Positions 20,390 through 30,852 are shown, numbered from the stretch's first letter. The stretch is DNA of 64,000 nucleotides from Lepidostoma basale (GCA_022606425.2 JAHDVF020001351.1:682001-746000), one strand, 5' to 3'. Notes: generated by a model from the sequence alone, not told the origin. Numbers and translations: made by a program.

Positions 20390-20760
20390 CTGTTTATAGA
20401 AAAATGCAATAAAGCTACCAGGAGTCAAAAGGCCTAAAGAGATGACACAACTAAACTGCCTTGTGATTACGGCAAATGGCGAAGAGGGCAATCAGGCGCT
20501 TTCCCTGGCGCAGCGCAGTATGTAACGAGATAACAGGACGAAGTAAATTATACTGAAAGAGCATCTCTGAAAAACGAGGCAGTCATTCACTCTGCACACA
20601 ATGGCTCGGAAAAGCGATGTCGAAAATGTGATACGGAGCTATTGGTTACAGTGGGGGTGATAAAATAACGAATCCCACGGACGGAATAAAAATGGAATAC
20701 CAGGAGAATAGCCGCACGAGGAGATAACATACTCAAATATTACACACTATCATCGTGTGG
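20390..20760 (+). repeat. Dispersed repeat X, copy 1
   Basis: TACCAGGAGTCAAAAGG, GAGATGAC, GTGATTACGGCAAATGGCGA and GGGCAATCA match copy 2 at 22,380-22,740 in the same order. No coding capacity is recognised. Confidence 0.55.
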
Positions 20761-21075
20761 CGGTCATCTAAGAAAGGGGTGATATGAGCGATTCATTAAA
20801 TTGGAAGATATGAAAGACAGGAGAATATAATCTTTATCGGTTATATTGAACATGTATAGTTTTGAATATAATAATACATACGCGTTTTCTTAAACGATTG
20901 ATTGTCAATGTTGTTTTATACAAATAATATACACTTCACTGATGAATACAATGGAAGAGATTCAAAATATTTAAAAAAAACTCATTAAACTAACTATAAA
21001 ATTTTAAACTCTTAAATTAAATAACGTTGTTTTTTTAATCAAACAAAGTTACAATATTAAAACAATGGACTATGA
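20761..21075. other. AT-rich, nothing recognised
   Basis: A fragment resembling the foldback arm occurs at 20,880-20,900; no other structure is seen. Confidence 0.35.
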
Positions 21076-21079
21076 ACTA

Positions 21080-21905
21080 ACTAACTAACTAACCATCACG
21101 CTGAAAGAATGGACTGCCACACCTTTCTTTCCTGACATATTTCTCTCGCTTCCTCAACATTCATACATCGTCTCATGCACGCGCGTCGATTTCTCTGACT
21201 CCTCACATGGCCGACATTCAATATTTGATTTATTTGATCGTGCCACGTTTTCCTCGGTCTTCCTCTATTTCTGGTTCCATTTACATCATTAACATGTAAT
21301 TTTTTTACCATTCTTTCTTCATTCATTCTTTCCATATGTCCAAACCATCTTAATGATCCTTTCATTATTTTGTTCATGACACCATCATTCGCACCGCATT
21401 CACTTCTTATATTTTCATTCGACACTCTATCATACACAGAGTATCCACACATTCGTCTAAGAGATCTCATTTCTACTGCATTTATTCTACTTTCATCCTT
21501 CTTTTGCCAGTTCCATGCTTCGCTTCCATACATAAGGGTCGGTAGAAGAACACCATTGTGCACTGCCATTCTAGCTTTTTTGGATAGGTTTTTGTTTGCG
21601 ATGACAACTTTAAGTGCACCATTCACTTTGTTGCCTGCCCCAACCCTTCTTTCAATATCCCTCTCCACTCTCCCATATCTTGTAAACATACTACCTAAAT
21701 ACACAAACTCAACTACTTGCTCCAAGTTTTCACCATTCACGCTAATGTTGCAGACTTTCATGGTTTCTTCCTTTTCAAAAATCATTACCTTGGACTTATT
21801 AACATTCATCATCAGATCATTTCGCATGCATACCTCATACATACAATTCACCAGGACTTGTAGTTCATGCTCGTTGTCAGCAAGTAGGACAGCGTCATGG
21901 ACTAT
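21080..21905 (-). mobile_element. LINE-A, longest copy (251-aa open frame)
   Basis: The minus strand opens at DAVLLADNEHELQ, so the copy is truncated inside the YADD active-site motif. It then runs without a break through MMNVNKSKVMIFEKEE, FVYLGSMFTRYGRVERDIER, RVGAGNKVNGALKVVIANKN, LMYGSEAWNWQKKDESRIN, GSLRWFGHMERMNEERMVKK, GRPRKTWHDQINQIL and RSQRNRRACMRRCMNVEEAR to WQSILSA. The 3' end has lost the hairpin (CCATCACGCTGAAAG) but keeps four GTTA units. It is the best reference for the LINE-A C-terminal domain and must be young. Confidence 0.85.
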
Positions 21906-21947
21906 TTGACAATAAAATAACTATTGGGAATGAAAACTTCCGTTTTC

Positions 21948-22155
21948 AAATCAAATTAAATCAGTTTATTTACTCAAAAGACATCTATTGAGTACATGTA
22001 AAATATTATATACATGGATGGTTCGACATTAGGAAGACTAGATGCTTTCTAAAGTCGAGAGTATTTGTCGATCTCCGAGGAGACCGCGTTTAGCAGACTA
22101 ATTGCTCTTCCCACCGGTGTCACCAGAGGCAGATTTGTTCTGGCGGCCGGTATTC
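21948..22155 (-). mobile_element. LINE-D 3' end, truncated
   Basis: ATCAAATTAAATCAG marks the tail. AAGACATCTATTGAGTACAT, GATGGTTCGACATTAGGAAG and GAGGAGACCGCGTTTAGCAG match 13.6-13.9 kb. Confidence 0.7.
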
Positions 22156-22159
22156 TTAT

Positions 22160-22235
22160 TCTATATTCTTTCTGGGTATTCTTTCTGCCTACCCTTTCGG
22201 GGAGACGGCGTGATGGTCAGTTAGTTAGTTAGTTA
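22160..22235 (+). mobile_element. LINE-A 3' terminal stub
   Basis: ATTCTTTCTGCCTACCCTTT, CGGGGAGACGGCGTGATGG and four GTTA units; only about 75 bp of the element is present. Confidence 0.7.
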
Positions 22236-22345
22236 AAATGCAGTCCAAATGAAAGTGTTATGAACAAAATAATTAAAGTGTCATTAAGATGGTGCGGAAA
22301 CATGGAAAGAATGAACGATGAAGAAAGTACATGTTAAAAGTTTAA
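22236..22345 (+). mobile_element. LINE-A internal fragment
   Basis: CSPNESVMNKIIKVSLRWC, then GNMERMNDEES, directly abutting the tail of the previous stub. Confidence 0.55.
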
Positions 22346-22379
22346 ATAAAATAAGAAATTGAATAACCTCTTTTATTTA

Positions 22380-22745
22380 ATTTAAATTGGTTTATACATG
22401 AATGCAATGTAATTGGGTACCAGGAGCCAAGCAGAATAAGGAGATGACGTATAACTCAAATGCCTGGTGATTACTGTCACTGTGATTACGGTCTATGGCG
22501 AAGTGGGGCAATCAAGCGTCCTCAGATGCGGTATATTTAACGAGATACCAGGACAGGAGCCCATAAGCCGAAAGAGCAACTCGCAAGATCGGGACACTCG
22601 TCTCGCAATTCTCCGTTCCACTATTCCACAAAACGTGCTCGATAACAAAGCTGAAACGGGCGATAGTTCTGTCTCGGAGATTTTACGGCGTACGTAAGAG
22701 ACGCTTTTGATAGCGCAAAGAAACATACGGCCGTAGGGAGCAAAT
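22380..22745 (+). repeat. Dispersed repeat X, copy 2
   Basis: TACCAGGAGCCAAGCAGAAT, GGAGATGACG, TGTGATTACGGTCTATGGCG and GAGATACCAGGACAGGAGCC parallel copy 1 at 20.4 kb. The 76-codon frame across it shows no known domain. Confidence 0.55.
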
Positions 22746-23150
22746 GAGAAAGGTTATAGGTTCATATAAATATTAAGTTTATGGACTTTTATACAAGCAT
22801 TTGCTCGGGTAAATATTTTTATCTGTGAAACAACATTTTAGTTATTTATGATATTGTACATTCCAACACAAAGAAAATACACCCATTTTGAAGTAGGATT
22901 TAAGAATCATGAAATGAAAAAAATACATCCATAGGCGAGTATAAGTAATGAGATCGAGGGATCGACTATTAAAAAATAAAATGATGGCTTAAATTTGAGA
23001 ATTATGAAAACACCAGATTCATAGATATTTTCAAATAAAAAAAATATATTTATTTAAATAAATTTAAGGTGTTATTTATTTATTTATTGTAGGGTACAGG
23101 ATACAGTGATTGTTAATACAAATGCAAATGAACAAACTTACAGTAAAATA
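22746..23150. other. AT-rich, nothing recognised
   Basis: Short TTTATTTA low-complexity runs at 23,040-23,090; no gene or repeat relative seen. Confidence 0.35.
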
Positions 23151-23154
23151 AAGA

Positions 23155-23395
23155 CGTAGAAGGTTACCCACCGCTTACCCGAAGCTGTTATAGGACGCAG
23201 CGGCGCCTCTTCGTCAGCTTCGCTCAAACAATCCCTAGGCCCGCCCCCATCCACGAAAGACTTAAATTAGCTGGAGAATGCACCATTCCAGAAAAAAAAG
23301 CAAATGGCAAAAAGGGTATCTAGGCCACATTTAAGCCAGTTTAATTTCAATCCACTTCTATGTCCCAATCTAACAAAACAAAGCAAAATATGGTA
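23155..23395 (-). repeat. Repeat P
   Basis: CCGAAGCTGTTATAGGACGC, TCGTCAGCTTCGCT, CCTAGGCCCGCCCCCATCC and GGCCACATTTAA share order and spacing with 28.6 and 57.5 kb. Confidence 0.7.
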
Positions 23396-23499
23396 CATGA
23401 TTTTATGGCATATTATAAAATTGTGACAGAGTTTGGAATGGGAGAAAAAACTGAAATGATGAAAGACAAATAAAAAAATCTTAAGTAAATAGAGAAAAC

Positions 23500-23860
23500 A
23501 GTCATGTCAAAAGAGCCATGTTAGAAATAAGCCTAGGAGACGGAGTCAGAAACGATACTGTGAGAGAAGAAATAAAGGTCACTGACATAATCCACCGGGT
23601 GGTGACTCTAAAATGACAATGGGCAGGTCACGTAGCCAGAAGCTCAGGCGAAAAATGGACAAGAAGTCTGCTGACTTGGAGACCGTGGACGGCGAAAATA
23701 AGTGCAGAGCGACCGCAACTACGGTGGAAGGATGATCTGAACAGACATGTCGGAATAACCTGAATGTGTTCTGCACAAGACAGAGTGACATGGAAGCGAA
23801 TGGAGGAAACCTTTGTCCAGGAGTGGACGGGAATAGGCTGAGGAAGAAGAAGATGAAGAA
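23500..23860 (+). mobile_element. LINE-C C-terminus, decayed
   Basis: RAMLEISLGDGVRNDTVREE, QWAGHVARSSGEKWTRSLLT, QLRWKDDLNRHVGIT and AQDRVTWKRMEETFVQEWTG with internal stops; it ends in AGGAAGAAGAAGATGAAGAA. Confidence 0.75.
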
Positions 23861-23884
23861 TCTAAAGAAATGAACCTTGAACCC

Positions 23885-23937
23885 TAATCCCTTAGATTCG
23901 GGAGCCAAGCGGTGTGTCCCCTAGACCACCACCGGGT
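23885..23937 (-). repeat. SINE-2 head fragment
   Basis: GGGAGCCAAGCGGTGTGTCC and CCTAGACCACCACC are the reverse of the SINE-2 tRNA-like head. Confidence 0.55.
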
Positions 23938-24129
23938 AATAATATATGAATTTTAACAACACAAATTGATGGCTAAATAGAAGTGTGTTTTTAATTTTTT
24001 GGCCGTTGTTCGATGTAAACATTTCGTAAACTTTATGTACAATCTAGATAAATGTTGATTTATAAATAAAATAAATAAATAACTCGTGTGTATATTGTGT
24101 GTAAGAAGGAATTCGTTTCGCTCTCTTGG

Positions 24130-24585
24130 AAAACTAACTAACTAACCATTATGCCATTTCCCCGGAGGGGTAGGCAGAGAGGATGGATCGCCACAATGCT
24201 CTGTCCTGGCATACCTCTCGGGCTTCCTCTACATTCAGACATCGTACCGTGCACCCACGACGATTATTCCGACTTCGAATGTGGCCACCTTTAAGTAATT
24301 GATTAATTTGCCATGTTTTCCTCGGTCGTCCTCTGCTTCTTTTTCCACTCAAGCTGCTTGTGTACAACTTTTGAACCATTCTTCTCTCATCCATTCGTTC
24401 CATATGTCCAAACCATCTAAGGGATCCTTTTTTAATTTTATCCATGATGCAGTCATCTGCCTTACATTTCTCTCTTATTTCATCGTTCGGTATTCTATCA
24501 TACAACGTTTTCCCGCTCATTCTTCTTAGTGATCTCATTTCTACGGCGTTTATCCTGCTTTCATCCATCTTTTTCGCCCCCTTGG
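24130..24585 (-). mobile_element. LINE-A, 139-aa open frame, UCCG hairpin
   Basis: MDESRINAVEMRSLRRMSG, DEIREKCKADDCIMDKIKKG, SLRWFGHMERMDERRMVQKL, GRPRKTWQINQLLKGGHIRS and NVEEAREVCQDRALWRSILS read without a stop. The 3' end CTACCCCTCCGGGGAAATGG has a UCCG loop and a GTTA tail. Confidence 0.8.
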
Positions 24586-24699
24586 ATTCCTTTGTAAATT
24601 AGTCCAACAATGTGTATAGAAAGTGAACCAGCGTGAATAAAAACACTGCTACAAATTTGCATTAAAAAACGCTCTTAAAACCCGCTGACGTTCAGCGTC

Positions 24700-24772
24700 C
24701 GGATGCAGTCTGAGAGGCCTTTGTCCAGGAGTGGACGGGAATAGGCTGAGGAAGAAGAAGAAGAAGAAGATG
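24700..24772 (+). mobile_element. LINE-C 3' stub
   Basis: GAGGCCTTTGTCCAGGAGTG, GGACGGGAATAGGCTG and a GAAGAAGAAGAA tail equal the end of the 23.5-kb copy. Confidence 0.65.
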
Positions 24773-24839
24773 ATCGTTTCAAAAAAATATAATAGATTCT
24801 CGCGCAAACTTGGAATGATATGGGCATAAATTATGAGCA

Positions 24840-25257
24840 CGTACGCAGGTAATCAAAACACAGATCCGAATAAAACTTCTGGCGCTCATGACGTGCCTGT
24901 TAAAAAGTTGGAGAGATCCTCCACCCGGCGTGCTGGCGGGCACGTCACACGGGAAGCTGATGAGAGCAATTAACTATGTAAATAAGATGGAGCCCGCACG
25001 CAAAATATCAATCCGGCCTGGTAACAAAGTAATTTAACTATTTGACAAACGCCACCACCGAAACAGCGCACCGAACACGGCACAATGGATTGAATCAACA
25101 TTGACGAATGAGACTACAGAACAAATATACGGATACGTGTAACCGCGAAAACACGGTGTTTTAAAATACGAGCTTTAGAGGGAAACAAAAAAGTGTCATC
25201 AATTTAATTGAATCAATATTGATTCAATTTGATGCAGGTTTTATAATAAAACCAAAA
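24840..25257. other. Unassigned, moderately GC-rich
   Basis: Sequence such as CCACCCGGCGTGCTGGCGGG is low-copy in the window; no frame or domain is recognised. Confidence 0.35.
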
Positions 25258-25390
25258 AAAAATCGTTTATATGATGAATGACATGTTTCGCCTAGGAAAT
25301 GAGAAACGTGTAATTCACATAAACAATTATAAAACTTCTAGAAAACAGACGTTTTCATTAGCATTAATTTTTGAATATGGAAATTTTACT
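25258..25390. repeat. ACAGACGTTTT foldback fragment
   Basis: GATGAATGACATGTTTCGCC, AAACTTCTAGAAAACAGACG and TTTTCATTAGCATTAATTT are an arm of this family. Confidence 0.6.
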
Positions 25391-25465
25391 GCTGTTAAAC
25401 GTCATGTAGGATGCCATTAATTTAATTATTATTATTATTATGATAATCAAATGATTTTACTGATA

Positions 25466-25830
25466 TTTCTTGATGGCAGTTCATTTTAAATAATAATTAA
25501 ATAAAACGATGTTTTTAACTACCTACACTTTTGTCTTTATTTCGACAGCGGCCGGTTTCGCCAGGCTCGCTGGCATCGACAAACTGGTCACAATTAATTA
25601 AGAATATTTTTGTACAGAATCATTTTTACCACCCCATTTAATGTCTTTTGAGTAAATAAACTCATTTGATTTGATTATTGATTCATTATTTGATATGCAT
25701 TATTTGATATGCATATAAAGGAGTAAGTTTGTAACACTGTCAATGCCAGCGAGCCTGGCGAAACTGTTTGATGTTGAAATAAAGACAAAAGAGGAAGTTG
25801 ATAGAAACATCGTATAATTTCATTATAATT
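25466..25830. repeat. Foldback element, hammerhead-like subfamily 3
   Basis: It starts with the shared terminus CTTGATGGCAGTTCATTTTA. The left arm (25,510-25,600) and right arm (25,735-25,810) both contain, in opposite orientation, GCCAGCGAGCCTGGCGAAAC and GAAATAAAGACAAAAG. The core reads CTGTC(A/G)A instead of CTGATGA, so it is structurally similar but not a consensus hammerhead. A short LINE-D tail (about 25,635-25,675, plus) sits between the arms. Confidence 0.6.
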
Positions 25831-25839
25831 TTTGTTATT

Positions 25840-26076
25840 TTGTTGAATTGCTCTTTACATCATGACAGCGCCAGCCAAATCGATGTAAAGGGTATGGCTA
25901 TCATATTGATTTTCGTGATATGGGATTGGAGGTTAATCTATCGCCAATTTATTCTCAAGTGAATTCTACACCAGACCAATGACAGTGTGACAATCATACT
26001 GCCATCGCCGGGAAACGAACCCAGGACCTTCGGTGTGGCATTCAAAGCATTAACCACCAGGCCATGAAGGTCGTCA
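25840..26076 (-). repeat. SINE-1
   Basis: The reverse of AATGACGACCTTCATGGCC (26,060-26,076) is the A-box side. The B box region reads GGGAAACGAACC on the plus strand, and the body runs to TTGAATTGCTCTTTACATC near 25,850. Confidence 0.75.
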
Positions 26077-26124
26077 TTAAACTTTAATTGTATTTATTTC
26101 ATTCATACCATTTATTCTGTTATT

Positions 26125-26222
26125 GGATGCGAAAGGCACAAGACTGGAATACTTGAAAGTATGGGGGAGGCCTATGTCCTGCAGTGGATGACAACGGCTG
26201 TTTAAGTAAGTAAGATAATAAT
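26125..26222 (+). mobile_element. LINE 3' end stub
   Basis: GGGGGAGGCCTATGTCCTGC encodes EAYVLQWMTTAV and a stop, matching the C-terminal pattern of LINE-C, followed by an AATAATAATAA run. Confidence 0.55.
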
Positions 26223-26227
26223 AATAA

Positions 26228-26815
26228 GATAAAAATATAAATGACCTACAGGTGCTCAATGACGCAGGTGTAAGGCTGGTATTCAACATGAACATCAGTA
26301 AAACAAAGTTCACGGTATTTAGCCGACAGAACCACGCAGAAGCAAGTCTTACCCTAAATGGCGCCAGTATAGAAAGAGTACACATATTTTAATATCTTGG
26401 CAGTATTATAACAGACAACATCGATCCCGAATAATAAGTGAGGTGCAGAATAGAGATTGCGAGGGCCGCTTTTAATAATATGATACGATTCTTCGCAATG
26501 ACAACATCAACTTAAAATTGAGACAGAGGATGGTCAAGTGCTATATTTGGTCCATATTACTTTACGGAGTGGAGACCTGGACCCTAAAAGTGAACACAAT
26601 CAACCGTATAGAAGCACTTGAAATGTGGCCCCATCGCAAAATGTTGCGGATCTCATGGACTGATATGTTTACCAAAAATAATGTGCTACATAGAGCTATA
26701 GTAGGAAGAGAATTGTTGTCTGATGTGAAGTCTAGAAAGATGGCATATTCTCCACAACGAGAAATACGATCTGCTGCACCTCATCATAAAAGGGAAGGTC
26801 AAAGGTAGGCGCGGT
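26228..26815 (+). mobile_element. LINE-B C-terminus
   Basis: FNMNISKTKFTVFSRQNHAE, YLGSIITDNIDPE, then LRQRMVKCYIWSILLYGVET, WTLKVNTINRIEALEMWPHR, KMLRISWTDMFTKNNVLHRA and IVGRELLSDVKSRK. The order matches the 16.6-kb and 57.7-kb copies. The 3' third is missing. Confidence 0.75.
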
Positions 26816-27112
26816 GTGATACCGTGTATAAACATGGTTTCGAGTGCGCGCCCGTGTGTGTCGAGGACGGAATGTTTTGGACGTGTTAGTACAACATTTT
26901 GTGTCCGCGAAATGTGTTCCGGAACATCCGTGACTGAAAACATAACTTGGCCAACTAAAATAATATGTATTATGTGATATTCCGCGGCGCGTACCACTCC
27001 ATATACTACCATAGTTACTTTGCCAAACAAAGCTGAAGCGGCCGTTTCACACACGTGGCTATTAATCATTAAATGGATTCGCCCATTATTAAAGTTTTAA
27101 AGAATAATTCAA
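26816..27112. other. Unassigned, GC-richer
   Basis: No repeat relative in the window; the minus-strand frame across it has no recognised domain. Confidence 0.35.
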
Positions 27113-27114
27113 AA

Positions 27115-27535
27115 GTAACTAACTTACTAACCATCACGCCGTTTTCCCGAAGGGGTAGGCAGAGAGGATAGATCGCCACATTGTTATATCCTGATAAAAC
27201 TCTCTCGCGTCTTCTACATTTACACATTGTGACACGCGCGCTCGTTGATTATTCCTACATTGGTCATGCCATGTCTTCCTTGGCCTTCTTCGACTTATTT
27301 TTTCATTCACACTACTTGTATATATATATATATATATATATATATTTCTAACGTCAATATGTATGAACCTTAGTGACTCTTTCTAAATTTTATTTATCAC
27401 GCATTCATCCGCCTTACATTCCTTTCTTACTTCATCATTAAATATTCCAATATATCATACATTGTTTTTTTCGCACATTCTTCTTAGTGACCTCATTACT
27501 ACGGCATTTATCCTATATTCATTCTTCTATTATGA
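27115..27535 (-). mobile_element. LINE-A, decayed, with TA microsatellite
   Basis: CCATCACGCCGTTTTCCCGA at the left is the hairpin end (reverse). Further right the minus strand retains NEEVRKEC-type and RRMCEKTMYDI-type traces. A TATATATA run (27,318-27,343) interrupts the linker. Confidence 0.65.
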
Positions 27536-27599
27536 AGAATACACATAAAGGTTAAAAAAATACATACACATAATGGTTAAAAAAAATCACGAAAATTAA

Positions 27600-27770
27600 A
27601 GAGTTGATATATTATTGTAACACCTGATGATGTCAATGTAGGTTGACGAAACAGCTGTCGTGAAAAAAAAATATATGTGTGATACATAAAAATAGAGTTG
27701 AATTATAATTGTGTTTCGGCCAAAACAATGGACAAAAAAGATATTTAAAACTGACGATGTAAATCTGACG
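27600..27770 (+). repeat. Foldback element, hammerhead-like subfamily 1
   Basis: One arm only: TTGTAACACCTGATGATGTC, GACGAAACAGCTGTCGTG and, at the right, GTTTCGGCCAAAACAATGGA, which equals the reverse of the flank at 2,710 and 60,360. Confidence 0.65.
27612..27664 (+). ncRNA. Hammerhead ribozyme-like motif, intact core
   Basis: CTGATGA (27624-27630), stem II GTCAA/TTGAC (27632-27636 with 27643-27647), GAAA (27648-27651), a two-base-pair stem III A-U and C-G closing loop AGCT, and GTC (27657-27659). CAC (27621-27623) pairs with GTG (27660-27662) as inner stem I. Every invariant core position is present. The order fits a type I hammerhead with a minimal stem III, the kind described in Penelope-like elements and retrozymes. 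Cleavage would fall after 27659. Confidence 0.7.
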
Positions 27771-28100
27771 ATCTTTCTGAATCGTATATTCCTTGACCCA
27801 TTTCTTACTGGTGTATCACGATCTTCAACCGCTTGTTTTCACTTCTCCGCCTTATTATCTCCCCTTCCATCGGCTCCCCCTACCCCCTGGCTTCTTGCCC
27901 ATCCATCCCTAATAGGAAGTGGCTGCTTCCACAAATAGGTCTGTTTATATTTCCACTGCTGGGTGGCCGCCCCCTTCCAACCTTCCTTCCCTATCGGGGT
28001 ATCCCGAAAAGGAAATTATTTCACAAGTAGCTCAGTGCCGCAAAGAGCAAACACTTTCGCGAAGGCAATTAATAATCGCCACACAATTGCGATAAAAAAA
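27771..28100. other. Unassigned, pyrimidine-rich
   Basis: It is rich in CCTTCC and CCCCCT runs with no recognised domain on either strand; possibly a degraded LINE 3' region. Confidence 0.35.
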
Positions 28101-28500
28101 TCTTCTTCTTCTTCACTTTTGGTAGACTCAGGAGTCTGATATTTCAGGCGGGTTCTCTTGAGACGCTGAGCTCCAGCTTTCTCTCCACCGTTTCGAGGGT
28201 CTTCCTGGTCGGCGTTGTCTGTTTGGCGTTCCATGGAGAGCTATGTGTGGTATCCTATTTGAGCTCATCCTTTCTACGTGTTGATGCCAGTATCGCCGTC
28301 TTTGACGTCCCCATCTGACCACATCTTCGACCTCGCAGATTTCTCGGATTGCCTAACTCGATCACGTAAGGTCTTGCCAGATATAGCGCGGAGCGTTTTC
28401 ATCTCGGTTGTCCTGAGCATGCTCTTTGCCTTTACAGTGTCTGCCCTCGATTCAATGCCATATGTGAGGATTGGTCGCACACAGGTCTTATAGACGCGTA
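28100..28500 (-). mobile_element. LINE C-terminus (RADT group)
   Basis: Two minus-strand frames combine as MRPILTYGIESRADTVKAKS, MLRTTEMKTLRAISGKTLRD, then MVRWGRQRRRYWHQHVERMS and RRPGRPSKRWRESWSSASQE. A GAA-type tail follows (reverse TCTTCTTCTTC). Similar copies lie at 31.7 and 46.3 kb. Confidence 0.78.
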
Positions 28501-28614
28501 CCTTGCAAAAAAATATAAAATATTAAATATTTAAAAAAAAAATTACATGCCACCCAACTTTCAAAACTAGACTATGCCTCAAGAGTTACGTCTTCAACCA
28601 GTGCGTCTTGCCAT

Positions 28615-28840
28615 AGGACATAGAGGATTCTCACCGCTTACTCGAAGGTATTATAGGCGAACGGCGCTTTTCGTCAGCTTCGTTCATTCAATTCCTAGGC
28701 CCGACCCCCGTCCATGCGGGACTTACGTTAGAAAAAAAAAAGTATAAAAAAAATCAAGAGGGACCAGGCCACACTTAATCTACTGATATTTCCCTCTATG
28801 TCCCGCCTAACATGTAGATAACACTAAAAACACTTAAAAT
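28615..28840 (-). repeat. Repeat P
   Basis: CGAAGGTATTATAGGCGAAC, CGTCAGCTTCGTTCATTCAA, CCTAGGCCCGACCCCCGTCC and CCAGGCCACACTTAATCTAC align with the other copies. Confidence 0.65.
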
Positions 28841-29107
28841 ATTTCTAAGCAAAACAAGGGGTTAAATGGGAAGTCAAGTGCATTTTGGCGTGGAGAACAT
28901 TTTGCGTTTTGATACAGCAACTCTAAACAGGGATGTTGTGCTGCAACTGAAGTATTCTGATTGATAGTTGATTTTCTAGAACGAATTTGCTTATTTTCCC
29001 AACACTTCAAATATTATGGACAGAAAGAGTCACGAACGAAAAAGTACTGCAGGTAATGAAGAAAGGAAAAAAGACATTGTTAACCCAATTGGTATTTAGC
29101 TTTTGTT
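28841..29107. other. Unassigned short stretch
   Basis: No domain or repeat recognised before the LINE-A junction at 29,108. Confidence 0.35.
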
Positions 29108-29585
29108 TATGTTCTTCTACCGACCCTTATGTATGGAAGCGAAGCATGGAACTGGCAAAAGAAGGATGAAAGTAGAATAAATGCAGTTGAAATGAGATCT
29201 CTTAGAAGAATGTGTGGATACTCTGTGTATGATAGAGTGCCGAATGAAAATATAAGAAGTGAATGCAGTGCGAATGATGGTGTCATGAACAAAATAATGA
29301 AAGGATCATTAAGATGGTTTGGACATATTGAAAGAATGAATGAAGAAAGAATGGCACAAAAATTGTATGTTAATGATGTAAATGGAACCAGAAATAGAGG
29401 AAGACCGAGGAAAACGTGGCACGATCAACTAAATCAAATATTGAATGTCGGCCATGTGAGGAGTCAGAGAAATCGACGCGCGTGCATGACACGATTTATA
29501 AATGTTGAGGAAAGAAAAGTGTGGCAGTCCATTCTTTCTGCCTACCACTTCGGGGAGACGGCGTGATGGTTAGTTAGTTAGTTAT
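29108..29585 (+). mobile_element. LINE-A, 145-aa open frame
   Basis: MYGSEAWNWQKKDESRINAV, RRMCGYSVYDRVPNENIRSE, GSLRWFGHIERMNEERMAQK, GRPRKTWHDQLNQILNVGHV and WQSILSAYHFGETA read without a stop. The end CACTTCGGGGAGACGGCG carries the UUCG loop and a GTTA tail. Together with 21.1 kb it is among the youngest copies. Confidence 0.82.
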
Positions 29586-29724
29586 TTAGTTATGTTATTC
29601 TATCAATATTTAATTTTAAAAAGGCACTGTGTATTTTAATCGCTCAATTGGTAATATTCAACTCGTAAAGTAATTACATGCAGTACTACAGCCAACAAGA
29701 TTTAAAAAAATAATAATGTTATTA

Positions 29725-29960
29725 TTTGAAATTTCATAGAAGTTCATTGTAAAAATAAAAAAATAAATTTTATTAATATGTATTTAGTTAAAATCCACCA
29801 ATGTTTGTGTCTTCGACTGGTTTCGGCAGCCACCAGAAGATGACAGCGAGCTGCCGAAACCAGTCGAAGACACAAACATTAGTGGATTTAAAGTATGGTA
29901 AATATACATTTAAAAATATTTTTACATTTTATTTTTGTTTTCATTATTTACAAGATTCAA
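29725..29960. repeat. Foldback element, hammerhead-like subfamily 2
   Basis: GTTTGTGTCTTCGACTGGTT and its reverse flank a very short centre CACCAGAAGATGACAGCG. TAGAAGTTCATTGTAAAA at 29,739 is the shared terminus. The arm reads CAGAAGA then GCTGCC-GAAACC-AGTC. Confidence 0.6.
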
Positions 29961-30530
29961 CATAATTTATCGTGTCATCTTACACGTGCCATACGATCGT
30001 AGCGTAGAAATTCTGTTGTCACCTCAGAGGTAACTTACGTCCTTTAAGGGTTAATATTATATTTAGAACATTTGTCGAGATGTTCCTTCTGGACTTTAAT
30101 CAAACTCGTCTTGCATATTTTTCGTTAATAAGCCAAAAACAAGAATATATAACTTGGATTTTTTTTATCTCCCTTCCTCTCGGGAATACAGTGTTAATTT
30201 AAGGTAAGCAATCGGCGTTCCGAGGGGGGCGGGGGCGAATCTAGAACAAACTCTCGGCAGGGGGACAAAACTTGCTCAATTTAAAAAGTTAAAAGCCCAA
30301 TCTGAAAATATGAATGAAATTTTCGAGGCGTTTCCGCCTATGTGGGTAAATGAATTTATTAAAATTTTATTAAAGCAATTAGAAAATAAAAATTGGGCGC
30401 CGAAGTGGTTAGGCAAAGGTCAAATAATCTGATGGAAAAATACTCTCTTGATTTATAAATATCTCTTAAATAAATATCTCTTGATAATAGGCGATAGCCA
30501 TCGCATTGTGTTAATAAAGTAGTTTGTTAA
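29961..30530. other. Unassigned; G-rich block at 30.2 kb
   Basis: Includes CGAGGGGGGCGGGGGCG (about 30,220) and otherwise mixed sequence, with no open frame of note. Confidence 0.35.
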
Positions 30531-30534
30531 ATGC

Positions 30535-30852
30535 TAAAAATTAATCTCCATAGATGGCGTTAGTGGGTGGATTATATAGGTTAATCTTAAAAAGATTAAC
30601 ATGGGTAATCAAATCTACATAGATGGCCAATTGAAACTGACATGTGAAGATAAGTATAGATTTGGAACATATATACAACTTCCAAAAATTTGTCATGCAT
30701 GGTCATAAACAAAAATGTGGAATGGGGAATGTTGTAATTACATAAAGCGTGCGCTTAACCCAACCAATGACAGGTCATAAGTCCTGTAAACACCTTGATC
30801 ATCCATATTCAGTTTCCAGTTTGCATCTTCGTCTCTATTGAGATACAATTAA
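30535..30852 (+). repeat. Dispersed repeat Y, copy 1
   Basis: CATAGATGGCGTTAGTG, CATAAAGCGTGCGCTTAA, CCAACCAATGACAGGTCATA, AGTCCTGTAAACACC and CTATTGAGATACAATT are in the same order at 34.4-34.6 kb. A CCAAT box-like site and the sharp right boundary would fit a solo LTR, but no TG...CA termini are proven. Confidence 0.55.

Noticed and set aside
22200..22235. GTTA repeats as telomeric (TTAGG-like) sequence
   Set aside because: The unit is four bases, only two to five units long, and nearly always sits at the LINE-A 3' end, so it is a retrotransposon tail.
27318..27343. TATATATA tract as a promoter
   Set aside because: Simple TA microsatellite inside a decayed LINE.
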